The notes under the pieces are model-generated. The model did not search any database. It saw only the letters and a program-made list of their open reading frames with translations, and was not told where the DNA came from. 64,000 nucleotides of DNA, taken from NCBI RefSeq assembly GCF_900101905.1, contig NZ_FNAJ01000007.1:366035-430034 (forward strand). Reading direction: 5' to 3'. The translations under genes were made by a program, and so were the position numbers. Position 1 is the stretch's first letter. The number at the start of each line of letters is the position of its first letter. The DNA is from Myxococcus virescens. GTDB lineage: Bacteria > Myxococcota > Myxococcia > Myxococcales > Myxococcaceae. Shown in pieces: positions 8,660 to 18,365 of this stretch.

Positions 8660-11600
8660 TCACGCGGCCTTCACGCCGCGGCGTCGAAGCTCTTCGGCGA
8701 GCTCCTGCTCGGAGACGCGGGTGACCCGGTCGAGCAGCTCGCGATAGAGGGACTCTTGTTGCCGCGCCTGGAGGTCGGCGATTGCCTTCGCCAGACCCGC
8801 CACAGTGGGCGACGTGAAGAGCAGTGCCAGACTCACGTCCAGCTGCAACCGTGAGCGCAACCGCCCGACGACCTGCGTGGCGAGCAGCGAGTGCCCGCCC
8901 AGCTCGAAGAAGTGGTCGTGCCGCGCCACCTGTTCGACGCCCAGGATTTCCTGCCACAGGCCCGCGATGAAACGCTCCAGCTCATTGGCGGGAAGCTCTT
9001 CAGCTCCGGTGCGGACCTTGCGAGCGACCTTGGGCAGAGCGACCGTCCGCTGGAGCCACGCCGTCAGACGGCGTGACACGTCACCCGTGGCCACCACCAC
9101 CGGGCCATCCAGGCCGCCCGTGACGACTCGCTGGAAGGCCTCGGTGGCTTCGTCCTCGGTCATGGCATAGGGCTCGAGGTCAGGAGCGCGCGCATCGCTG
9201 GCGCCGGCCGCCCGCGGCCACGGGTCCCAGGCCACGCTCATCCAAGGCGTTCCTGGGCCCCGGCTGCGATGGGCCGCGAACGCATCCACGAAGAGGTTGG
9301 CCGCCGTCGAAGGCGTGTCGCCGAACGGAGACAGCACGGCCGCCGACGCGGAGAACAGCATCACGAAGTCCAGCGCCCGGCCGCGCAGGACGTCCTCCAG
9401 CACGTACGTGCCGCGCACCTTGGCGCGGAAACGGGCCTCCGCGTCCGGGTTCGTCGCGGAGGGCGAGGTCCGTTCGGGCGGAGCCAGGGGAAGGTCCGCG
9501 CAGTGCAGCACCCCGTGGAGCGCGCCGAAGCGCTGGTCCACCTCGGCCAGGACTTCCTGCATCCAGTGCGGCTTGGAGACGTCGGCGCTCAGGACGAGCA
9601 CCTCTGCTCCGTGTGACTCCAATTCACGCACGCGCTGGATGAGCAGGCTGGCGTCGTCGTCCTCACCCTGGGTGGAAACCCAATCGTCCCAGAGCCGCCG
9701 GGGCGGCAGCGGCGTGCGGCCCACCAGCGCCAGCCGTGCCTGCTTCGTGCGCGCCAGATGGCTGGCCAGCAGCAGGCCCACGCGGCCCAGGCCGCCGGTG
9801 ATGAGGTACACGCCGCGCTCACGCAGAGGCCGCGCGGGGGCGGCTGTCTCCGTCAGCCGAACGGGAGACAGCTCCTGGACCCAGCGGCGTGAACCGCGCA
9901 AGGCCACCCGGACGTCTCGGGCCTCCGTGGCGAGCTCGGCGACGAGCTGTTCGGCCAGCGCCGCAACGCCTTCGGAGCCAGGGAGGATCACATCGACGCC
10001 GCGCGCGGTGATGTGCACGTGTTGCTGCGACAGCACCTGGCAGGGGCCCAACAGGGGCGCCTTCTCCGGCAGCGCCTCCGCTCGGCCGTCCGGGTCGAAC
10101 AGGTGGTTGGAGATGACCTCCACCCGGAGGGGGCGCGCATCCTTCAAGCCAGCAAGGGCTTGCCCCAGGTTCACCACGCTGTAGTAGCCCACCGCTTGCG
10201 CGGCCTGGAACCGCGTCAGCGCGGAGTCGCGCTCGTCCTGAGGCGTCAGGCTCCACAGGTGGACGAACACTTCAGGCCGGGGTGTCAGATCCTCCAGCGC
10301 GCTCAGCAGCGCGACGTAGTCTCCAGGTGCGCTCGGTGCCACGGTGAAGCGCCGGTCACTGTCACGGGAGAACACGGCGCCCGCGTGCACGGTGACGACA
10401 TGCTGCCCCGCCTCTTCCAACCGGGAGACGAGCTGCGAGGCCAACGGGCCTCCGTCGGTAAACACCACCCAGCACCGGGGCTGGGCGAGCGCGGAGGGCG
10501 CCAGCGTGGCAGGGGGCGTGCGCCGCCACGAGGGCAGGTGAAACCAGTCCGCGATGTCGGTCAGCTTGCTGGCGCCCGCCGCCTGCGAGGCCAGCAGCGC
10601 GGCGGACCGGTCCAGTGGAGCAACCCAATATCGCTGCCCTTCGAAGGGGTACGTGGGAAGGGGGATGCGCCGAACGGTCTCCGTCCCGTGCACACCGCTC
10701 CAGTCCACCTCCACTCCCGCGAGCCACAGCCGTCCCAGCGCATTCAAGAAGACGGCCTCGTCCGGCTGGTCATCCTTGGGATGGCGCGCGGAGGGGACGA
10801 TGGTGCGCGCGCCGGCGGGCTCGCCTTGGAGCCTTGCCACAGCGGTCAGCGACTGCGCGGGCCCCACCTCCAGCAGGACGCGCGTCGAGTCCTCCAGCAG
10901 CACCTGCATGCTGTCCCGGAAGCGTACCGAGTGGCGCAGGTGGTCCACCCAGTACCGAGGTTGAGTCACCTCGTTCCCCGTGACGAGCTGGCCGGTCCGG
11001 CTGGAGATGTAGGGCCGCTCGGGTGGACGGAGCGTCAGTCGGGACACGCGCTCGTGGAAGCGCGGCAGGATGCGCTCCAGCATGCGCGAGTGCGCCGCGG
11101 CCTCCACGTGCAGTTGGCGGTGCTCCACGCCTCGCGCCGTCAGCTCCGCCATCAATCGCTTCACCGCCGCCAGGGGGCCGGAGACCACGCACTGCGAGGG
11201 CGCATTCACCGCCGCGAGGTCCAGTTCCTGGCCCAGCAGCGGCACCACCTCCGCCTCGGGAAGGCTGATGCTCAGCATGGACCCGGCGGGCAGCTCATCC
11301 ATGAGCTGGCCACGCAGCGCCACCAGGGCCGCCGCATCCTCCACCGACAGCACACCGGCGAGGCACGCCACCGCGTACTCGCCCAGGCTGTGGCCGAGCA
11401 TCTGCTCCGGCTCCACGCCACATGACATCCACAGCCGCGCCAGGGCGTACTCCGTCAGGAAGATGGCGGGCAGCGCGAGCGCGTTGCGGGAAAGCCCCGG
11501 CACCTCTTGAAGGGGCTCCTGGTAGAGCACCGTGCGCAGGTCCACGCCCAGGTGCGGGCGCAGGACGCTGGCGACCTCGTCGGCAGCCTCACGGAAGACG

Positions 11601-13267
11601 GGCTCCGTGCGGTAGAGGCCCGCGCCCATGCCCAGGTGGTGGGTGCCTCCTCCCGGGAAGAGGAACGCCACGGGGCGGCCTCGAGCCTCTTGCTTCAGCG
11701 TCACCAGCCGCTCTGGCTCCTCGCCTCGCAACACGCGGATGGCGTGCTCCCGGTCCTTCACCACGGCGATGCGGCGGTGCTGGAAGGCCTGCCGGCCCAC
11801 TTGCAGCGTGTAGGCCACGTCCTTCAGCGCCTGCTCCGGGTGTTGTTCCAGGTGGGCGGCCAGCGCCTCCGTCGCGGCATCCAGGGCGGTGCTCGTCTTC
11901 GCCGACAACGGCAGCACGTACCAGGGACGGGCGTCCGCGGTGGGGGCGACGGAGGGGGCCTCCTCCAGGATGACGTGCGCGTTGGTGCCACCAATGCCAA
12001 AGGCGCTGACGCCGGCTCGGCGAGGGGAGGGGCCCGGCGCCCAGTCCCTCAGGGTGGCGTTGACGAAGAAGGGACTGGTGGCGAAGTCAATCTGCGGGTT
12101 GGGCTTCTGGAAGTGCAGCGTGGGCGGCAGCTGCCGGTGCTTCAGCGCGAGGACCGTCTTGATGAGGCTGGCGATGCCAGACGCGGCATCCAGGTGGCCG
12201 ATGTTGGGCTTCACCGAGCCGAGCGCGCAGAAGCCTGTGTCCTGCGTGCTCGTCCGGAAGGCGCGGGTGAGCGCGCGCACCTCGATGGGATCTCCCAGTT
12301 GGGTGCCCGTGCCATGGGCCTCCACATAGGTGATGCTCCGCGCGTTCACCTCCGCGGTCAGCAAGGCATTGCGGATGACGCGTGACTGGCCTTGGACGCT
12401 GGGGGCGTTGAAGCTGGCCTTCTGGGCGCCGTCGTTGTTGATGGCCGATCCACGGATGACGGCGTGGATGGTGTCTCCATCCTCCAGTGCGTCCTCCAGG
12501 CGCTTGAGCACCACCACGCCCGCGCCGTTACCGAAGAGGGTGCCCTGCGCCTGCGCATCAAAGGCGCGGCAGCGTCCGTCTGGCGATGCAACACCACCAA
12601 ATTGATACAGGTACCCGGTGCGCTGAGGCGACTGGAGGGCTACACCGCCAGCGAGGGCCATGCGGCATTCGCCCGCGAGGAGCGCCTGGGCAGCCAGGTG
12701 CACCGCCACCAGCGAGGTGGAGCAGGCGGTGTGCAGCGAATAGGCCGGACCCTTCAGGTTGAGCCGGTGCGCCACCCGCGTGCTGAGGAAGGCCAGGTCG
12801 TTGCCGAGGCCCACCTCGAATGCGCCGAGCATCCCCAGCGCGGCCGGGTTGGAGAAGAGATTGAAGACGTACGTGTTGGTCCGGGCTCCCGCGTAGACGC
12901 CGATGTGCTCCCGATAGCGCTCGGGGTCGTAGCCCGCGTCTTCCAGGGCCGCCCAGGCACACTCCAGGAAGACACGCTGCTGCGGATCCATCACCTCGGC
13001 TTCCTTGGGGGTGATGCCGAAGAAGGCCGCGTCGAACAGGTCCGCGCCCTCGATGGGGGCCGCGGCGCGCACGTACTGCGGTGACTTGCGCAGCGCCGGG
13101 TCCTCCATGACGGAAGGCTCCAGCTCCGACTCCTGGAGGAAGGTGATGGACTCGACGCCATCCCGAAGGTTCCGCCAGTACGCCTCGGCGTTACGGGCCC
13201 CCGGAAAGCGGCACGCCAGCCCGATGATTGCAATCTCCAGCCCGTTCCAGTGGGTGTCGCCAGCCAT
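8660..13267 (-). CDS. Type I polyketide synthase, KS-AT-KR-ACP, KR probably inactive
   Basis: A single extension module of 1535 residues. KS spans about 10-440 with a normal TACSTS active site (Cys near 182). AT spans 530-830 with GHSLGEY near 627 and AAAHS, not HAFH, at the specificity motif near 722. A KR follows an Ala/Pro-rich structural part, with the NADPH loop GGLGRVG near 1160. ACP has LGGHSL near 1455. The usual catalytic Tyr in Y-A-A-A-N is replaced: the segment near 1319 reads P-S-T-A-A-N, so ketoreduction is unlikely. No DH or ER is seen. The open frame extends upstream to 13402, but the ATG at 13267 (MAGDTHWNG) sits directly before the conserved KS start (IAIIGLACRFPG) and has GGGGA about a dozen bases upstream, so I prefer it. 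First gene of the minus-strand unit leading into the glutamine/valine NRPS. Confidence 0.95.
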   Translation of the reverse strand: MAGDTHWNGLEIAIIGLACRFPGARNAEAYWRNLRDGVESITFLQESELEPSVMEDPALRKSPQYVRAAAPIEGADLFDAAFFGITPKEAEVMDPQQRVFLECAWAALEDAGYDPERYREHIGVYAGARTNTYVFNLFSNPAALGMLGAFEVGLGNDLAFLSTRVAHRLNLKGPAYSLHTACSTSLVAVHLAAQALLAGECRMALAGGVALQSPQRTGYLYQFGGVASPDGRCRAFDAQAQGTLFGNGAGVVVLKRLEDALEDGDTIHAVIRGSAINNDGAQKASFNAPSVQGQSRVIRNALLTAEVNARSITYVEAHGTGTQLGDPIEVRALTRAFRTSTQDTGFCALGSVKPNIGHLDAASGIASLIKTVLALKHRQLPPTLHFQKPNPQIDFATSPFFVNATLRDWAPGPSPRRAGVSAFGIGGTNAHVILEEAPSVAPTADARPWYVLPLSAKTSTALDAATEALAAHLEQHPEQALKDVAYTLQVGRQAFQHRRIAVVKDREHAIRVLRGEEPERLVTLKQEARGRPVAFLFPGGGTHHLGMGAGLYRTEPVFREAADEVASVLRPHLGVDLRTVLYQEPLQEVPGLSRNALALPAIFLTEYALARLWMSCGVEPEQMLGHSLGEYAVACLAGVLSVEDAAALVALRGQLMDELPAGSMLSISLPEAEVVPLLGQELDLAAVNAPSQCVVSGPLAAVKRLMAELTARGVEHRQLHVEAAAHSRMLERILPRFHERVSRLTLRPPERPYISSRTGQLVTGNEVTQPRYWVDHLRHSVRFRDSMQVLLEDSTRVLLEVGPAQSLTAVARLQGEPAGARTIVPSARHPKDDQPDEAVFLNALGRLWLAGVEVDWSGVHGTETVRRIPLPTYPFEGQRYWVAPLDRSAALLASQAAGASKLTDIADWFHLPSWRRTPPATLAPSALAQPRCWVVFTDGGPLASQLVSRLEEAGQHVVTVHAGAVFSRDSDRRFTVAPSAPGDYVALLSALEDLTPRPEVFVHLWSLTPQDERDSALTRFQAAQAVGYYSVVNLGQALAGLKDARPLRVEVISNHLFDPDGRAEALPEKAPLLGPCQVLSQQHVHITARGVDVILPGSEGVAALAEQLVAELATEARDVRVALRGSRRWVQELSPVRLTETAAPARPLRERGVYLITGGLGRVGLLLASHLARTKQARLALVGRTPLPPRRLWDDWVSTQGEDDDASLLIQRVRELESHGAEVLVLSADVSKPHWMQEVLAEVDQRFGALHGVLHCADLPLAPPERTSPSATNPDAEARFRAKVRGTYVLEDVLRGRALDFVMLFSASAAVLSPFGDTPSTAANLFVDAFAAHRSRGPGTPWMSVAWDPWPRAAGASDARAPDLEPYAMTEDEATEAFQRVVTGGLDGPVVVATGDVSRRLTAWLQRTVALPKVARKVRTGAEELPANELERFIAGLWQEILGVEQVARHDHFFELGGHSLLATQVVGRLRSRLQLDVSLALLFTSPTVAGLAKAIADLQARQQESLYRELLDRVTRVSEQELAEELRRRGVKAA

Positions 13268-13780
13268 GAGTTCTTGAGTCCCCAAAATGTTTTCGGGAGT
13301 CGGAGGTCCCGCACGCTCGCGCGCAGCGGTTCCATTCCGGAGCACGCCGGGGCCCTGGCGCGCGAAACAGCAAGCAACGAAGCAGGCCCCCCAGCGAATC
13401 AAGTAAAGCAGCTTTCAAGCCTAAAGTCGCTACAGCATGAAAAACTTATAAGGCACGCCAAGTTACTTTTTCTAGGTAAATTGACTAGGCTGTTATCGCT
13501 GGATTACGACTGAGGTTGCCACGTCAGGCAATGTCATACTGGTACCAGGATGAGCTACCTGGACTGTAGTTGCCGTTCTCAGAGAGAGCGGGCGAGCACG
13601 CGGCAGGCAGGTGCATGTCGGGCATCCGGTGATTGGGATGCTGGCGTCCCCTGACGTGAGTCCGTCCAGTCCTTCAGTTCATCGAGGCGCCGCCGAGTCT
13701 CGTCCCAGGGGCGCTCGGAGCAGCAGCTCGAGCGGTTCGAGTTCCATCCGCCGCGCGCAAGGAAGCAGGGGTAGACAAAC
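13268..13780. promoter_or_regulatory. Divergent intergenic region with AT-rich core, probable two-way promoter
   Basis: 513 bp with no convincing gene lie between two PKS genes that point away from each other. A markedly AT-rich core (about 13420-13510) stands out from the GC-rich surroundings and contains TTATAA near 13447 and TTGACT at 13481-13486. I cannot place a convincing -10 partner at 17 bases for the TTGACT. Transcription of the left NRPS unit and of the 13781-21560 unit should both start here. Confidence 0.6.
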
Positions 13781-16700
13781 ATGGGTCGTCACACCCGGTA
13801 TGAGGGGGACGCGAGTCTCGCGGTAGCCATCGTCGGCATGGCCGCCCGCGTGCCCGGTGCCGAAGACGTGGAGGCCTTCTGGCGCCTGCTGCGTGAGGGC
13901 AGGGAGGCCATCACCTTCTTCACCAACGAAGCGATGAAGGCGTTGGGCGTGGAGCCCGGCTGGCTGGCCAATCCCAACTTCGTTCGGGCAGCCCCTGTCC
14001 TGGAGCGGCCGGGGCGCTTCGACGCGGCCTTGTTCGGATACGCCCCACGTGAGGCGGAGTTGCTGGACCCGCAGCACCGCATCTTCCTGGAGTGTGCCTG
14101 GTCGGCGCTGGAGCACGCGGGCTACGCCCCGGGCCGGTTGACGGTCTCTACCGGCGTCTTCGCGGGCTCCAGCTTGAGCACCTATCTGCTGTTCAATCTG
14201 CTCTCCCGGGCGGAGTTCCAGGAGGCCGAGGACACGTTCCCGGCCATGGTCGGGAACGACAAAGACTTCCTGGCCACGCGCGTGGCCTATCACTTCAATC
14301 TCAAGGGGCCTGCGCTCACCGTGCAGACGGGGTGCTCGACGTCGCTGGTGGCCACGCACCTCGCCTGTCAGTCGCTGCTGGGCTACCAGTGCGACGTGGC
14401 GCTGGCGGGCGGCGTGTCCGTGCACATGCCCCAGCGCACGGGCTACCACTCTCAGGACGGCGGCATCACCTCGCCGGACGGGCACTGCCGCGCGTTCGAC
14501 GCCAAGGGGCAGGGCACGCTCTTCGGCAGCGGCGCGGGCGTGGTGGTGCTCAAGCGCCTGGAGGACGCGCTGAGTGATGGTGACACCATCCACGCCGTCA
14601 TCCGTGGCTCGGCCATCAACAACGACGGCGCCGTGAAGGTGGGCTACACCGCCCCCGGGGTCGAGGGACAGTCGGAGGTCATTGCCCGCGCACAGGCCGT
14701 GGCGGAGGTGTCCCCGGACTCCATCTCCTACGTGGAGGCGCATGGCACCGCCACGCCGCTGGGAGATCCCGTGGAGGTGCAGGCCCTCACGGAGGCCTTC
14801 CGCGCGGGAACGGACAAGCGTGGCTTCTGCGGGCTGGGCTCGGTGAAGACCAATGTGGGCCACCTGGACGCGGCGGCGGGAGTCACCGGCCTGCTGAAGA
14901 CGGTGCTCTCGCTGGAGCATGGCGAGCTGCCTCCCAGCCTTCACTACGAGAAGCCCAACCCACGCATCGACTTCGAGAGCAGCCCCTTCTACGTCAACGC
15001 CGCGCTCAAGCCGTGGCCGGAGGGGGACACGCCTCGGCGCGCGGGGGTGAGCTCGTTCGGGATTGGTGGCACCAACGCGCACATCATCCTGGAGGAGGCG
15101 CCTGTCACCCTCCCGGGGGATGCGGCGCGCCCTTGGCAGCTCCTGGTGCTGTCCGCGAAGACATCCTCGGCGCTGGAGTCCCAGACGGCCGCGCTGCTGG
15201 CGCACTTGCAGGCCCACCCGGAGCAGCCGCTCGCGGACGTGGCCTGGACGCTTCAGGTCGGGCGAAAGCCCATGGCGCTGCGCCGCGTGGTGGTGTGTGA
15301 GGACCGGGCGAGCGCCGTGGCGGCGCTGGAGTCCAAGGACCCGCAGCGCATGTTTACCCTGGCCCCGGGCAACAGCACGCCGTCGGCCGTCTTCATGTTC
15401 CCCGGCGGAGGCGCGCAGTACCCGGACATGGGCCGTGGCCTCTACGGCTCCGAGAAGGTGTTCCGCGAGGCCGTGGACCGCTGCTGTGAGCTCCTGCGGC
15501 CCCGGCTGGGCTTTGACTTGCGGCCCGTCATGTACCCGGACGCGGCGAATGCCGCGGATGCCGTGCAGCGCCTCAAGCGCACCTCGCTGGCGCTGCCTGC
15601 GCTCTTCACCGTGGAATACGCGCTGGCGCAGCTGTGGCAATCCTGGGGCGTGAAGCCCGAGGCGCTCATCGGCCACAGCCTGGGCGAGTACGCCGCGGCC
15701 TGCCTCGCGGGCATCTTCTCCTTGGAGGACGCACTGGCGCTGGTGGTGCTGCGCGGCAAGCTCTTCGAAGAACTGCCCGGTGGCGGCATGCTCAGCGTCC
15801 CGTTGCCCGAGGCGGAGCTTCGCCCGCTGCTGGGGGATTCGCTGTCCATTGCCGCGATGAACGGACCCGCGCAGTGCGCGGTCGCCGGGACGGTGGAGGC
15901 CGTCGAAGCGCTGGCCGCCGAGCTGACCCGGCGCGAGGTGGAGTTCCGTCACATCCCCATCGACGTGGCGGCGCACTCGCACCTGGTGGAGCCCATCCTC
16001 GCGCGCTTCGAGTCCTTCGTGGGGACCCTGACGCGCAATGCGCCCACGTTGCCCATTGTCTCCAACGTCACCGGTACGTGGATGACGCCCGAGGAAGCGG
16101 TGGACCCGGCTTACTGGACGCGGCATCTGCGGCAGACGGTGCGCTTTGGTGACGGCATCCGCACGCTGGCCGCGCAGCCTGGCCGCGTCTACCTGGAGGT
16201 CGGTCCAGGCCGCACGCTGGGGACACTGGCGCGCCTGCAGCTCAATGGGCCCAAGGCCCCCTCGGTACTCTCCTCGCTGCGTCACCCCCAGGACCCGGTG
16301 CTGGATGATGCGTTTCTCACCACCACCGTCGGCCGGCTCTGGGCGGCGGGCATGGAGGTGGACTGGAGCGCGGTACATGGCGGCGCTCGGCGTCTGCGTG
16401 TGCCGCTCCCGACCTATCCCTTCGAGGGCCAGGATTACTGGCTGGCGCCGGAGGTGTCCTCCTCGCGTCGCAGGGGCGTCGCGCGCAAGAGCGCGGACGT
16501 GGCCGGCTGGTTCTATCTGCCCTCGTGGCAGCGTGCGCCGTTGATGCCCAAGGCAGGGCCCGTGACGCCGCGCGGATGGGTCGTCTACCAGGATGCGGGG
16601 GGCCTGGGGTCGGCCCTGGCGGAGCGGTTGGAGCGTCTGGGCCACGGTGTCATTCGCGTGACGCCCGGCCCCGGTTTCCGTCAGGTGACGGAGCGCGAGT

Positions 16701-18310
16701 TCACCGTGGATGGGCGAGCGCGTGAGGACCACGCCCAGTTGCTGGCTGCGTTGAAGGCTCGGAACTTCAACGTGGAGCGCGTGGTGTACCTCTGGAGCCT
16801 CGATGTGTCCGGGGCGGACTTCGACGAGGCCCAGGCGCGCGGTTTCCTTGGCGTGCTGCGGATGGCGCAGGCCCTGTCCGGAGCGGAGTTGGCCGGGCCC
16901 GTGGAGTTGACGGTGGTGGGCCGCGAAGCGCTGGAGGTGGAGAGCGCCGATGCGGTGGCTCCTGAGCGCGCCACGCTGCCGGCGCTGTGCAAGGTGATTC
17001 CGCAGGAGTTGGACACCGTGGCGTGCCGCTACGTGGACGTCCGCACGCCCTCGGTGGATGCATTGGTGCGGGAGGTGACGTCGGATGCCCCGGAGCCGGT
17101 GGTGGCCTGGCGCGGCCCTCATCGGCAGGTGCAGGCGTACGAGCCACTGCGCATCGAAGCCGACACGCCGGCGTCCTGGCCCCTCAAGCAGCGCGGCGTC
17201 TACGTCATCACGGGCGGCCTGGGCGGCGTGGGCCTGCGGATGGCGGATTATCTGGCGCGCACCAGGCAGGCTCGGCTGGTCCTGGTGGGGCGCTCCGGCG
17301 TGGAGCAGGACGCGGATGGCCGCCGTCAACGTGCGGTGCGAGCGCTGGAGGCCGCGGGAGCGGAGGTGCTGGTGGCTCGCGCGGATGTGGCGGATGAGGC
17401 GCAGTTGCGCGCGGTCCTGGCGGAGGTGGATTCTCGCTTTGGCGCGCTGGATGGAGTCATCCACGCCGCGGGGCTCGCGGGCGACGGCGCGGTATCGTTG
17501 CTTGGAGCCATGGAGCCGACGACGTGCGCGCCGCACTTCCGGGCGAAGGTGCATGGCACCTATGCACTGGACCGGGCGCTGGCGGGCCGCCCGTTGGATT
17601 TCGTGCTGTTGGTGTCCTCCAACGCCACGGTGCTGGGCGGCCTGGGATTGGGGGCCTACGCGGCGGCCAATGCCTTCCTGGATGCATTCGCGGCGGCGCG
17701 CTCGCGGACCGGGGGCACACGGTGGCTGAGCACCAACTGGGATGGGTGGCCAGCGGATGCCGCCGAGGGGGCGAAGGCGGTCCAGACCAGCATCGACCAG
17801 TTCGCCATGACGCCTGACGAGGCCGCGGAGGCCTTCCGCCGGGTGGTGGAGGCGCCTCTGGAAGGACAGGTGTTGGTGTCCACGGGCAACCTGGACGCGC
17901 GCGTGGCTCAGTGGGTACGGCGCGAGGGCGCGGGCGCGGGCGCGAAGAAGGACGCGGGGGGCACGTTGCACTCACGTCCCGCGCTGGGCACTGAGTATGT
18001 GGCACCCACCGATGAGGTGGAGCGCGCGCTCGTGCGTGTGTGGCAGGAGCAGCTGGGACTGGAGCAGTTGGGCATTCACGACAACTTCTTCGACCTGGGA
18101 GGGAATTCACTCCTGTGGCTGAAGATCGTCGGGCGGATGAAGCGGGAGCTGGGGCGGGACGTGCCCCTCACCAGCGTCTTCGAGGCCCCCACCGTGGCCA
18201 CCCTGGCGAAGAAGCTGGGACAGGGACCGGCCCCTGCGGAGACCACCGCCTTCGAGTCCAGCCAGAGCCGTGGGGCTCAGCGCAGAGAGCGGCGCAGCCG
18301 TCGCGAGTAG
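13781..18310 (+). CDS. Type I polyketide synthase, KS-AT-KR-ACP, KR intact
   Basis: A one-module PKS of 1509 residues. KS spans about 12-440 and its nucleophile motif is TGCSTS, not TACSTS (Cys near 184). AT spans 535-830 with GHSLGEY near 630 and AAHSH near 730 in place of HAFH. KR has GGLGGVG near 1145, Tyr in A-Y-A-A-A-N near 1293 and a Ser 13 residues upstream of it, so it is the only one of the three KRs in the window with the full catalytic set. ACP has LGGNSL near 1440. The ATG at 13781 follows GGAAGCAGGGG. No DH is present, so the expected product is a beta-hydroxy unit. It is paralogous to the PKS at 33936-38540 (the KS stretch GNDKDFLATR and the TGCSTS site are shared) and, like that gene, is followed at once by a KS-AT-ACP gene. 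Confidence 0.96.
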   Translation: MGRHTRYEGDASLAVAIVGMAARVPGAEDVEAFWRLLREGREAITFFTNEAMKALGVEPGWLANPNFVRAAPVLERPGRFDAALFGYAPREAELLDPQHRIFLECAWSALEHAGYAPGRLTVSTGVFAGSSLSTYLLFNLLSRAEFQEAEDTFPAMVGNDKDFLATRVAYHFNLKGPALTVQTGCSTSLVATHLACQSLLGYQCDVALAGGVSVHMPQRTGYHSQDGGITSPDGHCRAFDAKGQGTLFGSGAGVVVLKRLEDALSDGDTIHAVIRGSAINNDGAVKVGYTAPGVEGQSEVIARAQAVAEVSPDSISYVEAHGTATPLGDPVEVQALTEAFRAGTDKRGFCGLGSVKTNVGHLDAAAGVTGLLKTVLSLEHGELPPSLHYEKPNPRIDFESSPFYVNAALKPWPEGDTPRRAGVSSFGIGGTNAHIILEEAPVTLPGDAARPWQLLVLSAKTSSALESQTAALLAHLQAHPEQPLADVAWTLQVGRKPMALRRVVVCEDRASAVAALESKDPQRMFTLAPGNSTPSAVFMFPGGGAQYPDMGRGLYGSEKVFREAVDRCCELLRPRLGFDLRPVMYPDAANAADAVQRLKRTSLALPALFTVEYALAQLWQSWGVKPEALIGHSLGEYAAACLAGIFSLEDALALVVLRGKLFEELPGGGMLSVPLPEAELRPLLGDSLSIAAMNGPAQCAVAGTVEAVEALAAELTRREVEFRHIPIDVAAHSHLVEPILARFESFVGTLTRNAPTLPIVSNVTGTWMTPEEAVDPAYWTRHLRQTVRFGDGIRTLAAQPGRVYLEVGPGRTLGTLARLQLNGPKAPSVLSSLRHPQDPVLDDAFLTTTVGRLWAAGMEVDWSAVHGGARRLRVPLPTYPFEGQDYWLAPEVSSSRRRGVARKSADVAGWFYLPSWQRAPLMPKAGPVTPRGWVVYQDAGGLGSALAERLERLGHGVIRVTPGPGFRQVTEREFTVDGRAREDHAQLLAALKARNFNVERVVYLWSLDVSGADFDEAQARGFLGVLRMAQALSGAELAGPVELTVVGREALEVESADAVAPERATLPALCKVIPQELDTVACRYVDVRTPSVDALVREVTSDAPEPVVAWRGPHRQVQAYEPLRIEADTPASWPLKQRGVYVITGGLGGVGLRMADYLARTRQARLVLVGRSGVEQDADGRRQRAVRALEAAGAEVLVARADVADEAQLRAVLAEVDSRFGALDGVIHAAGLAGDGAVSLLGAMEPTTCAPHFRAKVHGTYALDRALAGRPLDFVLLVSSNATVLGGLGLGAYAAANAFLDAFAAARSRTGGTRWLSTNWDGWPADAAEGAKAVQTSIDQFAMTPDEAAEAFRRVVEAPLEGQVLVSTGNLDARVAQWVRREGAGAGAKKDAGGTLHSRPALGTEYVAPTDEVERALVRVWQEQLGLEQLGIHDNFFDLGGNSLLWLKIVGRMKRELGRDVPLTSVFEAPTVATLAKKLGQGPAPAETTAFESSQSRGAQRRERRSRRE

Positions 18311-18353
18311 GGCGCGTGCCCGCGCTGAAGCCCCCTTCGACCTACGAGAACCT

Positions 18354-18357
18354 GGAG
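18354..18357 (+). promoter_or_regulatory. Ribosome binding site that decides a TTG start
   Basis: GGAG, 8 bases before TTG at 18366. The upstream in-frame ATG at 18270 has no comparable site and lies inside the preceding gene. Confidence 0.6.
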
Positions 18358-18365
18358 ACGACACC

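Noticed and set aside
13400..13520. A small plus-strand ORF in the divergent promoter region (about 13250-13513)
   Set aside because: It overlaps the PKS start on the other strand and the AT-rich core, has no family resemblance and no clear ribosome site.
13679..17971. A 1430-codon open frame antisense to the PKS gene at 13781-18310
   Set aside because: It is a shadow frame produced by high third-position GC. The protein is low-complexity His/Arg/Gln-rich with no family motif, while the plus strand gives a complete KS-AT-KR-ACP protein.
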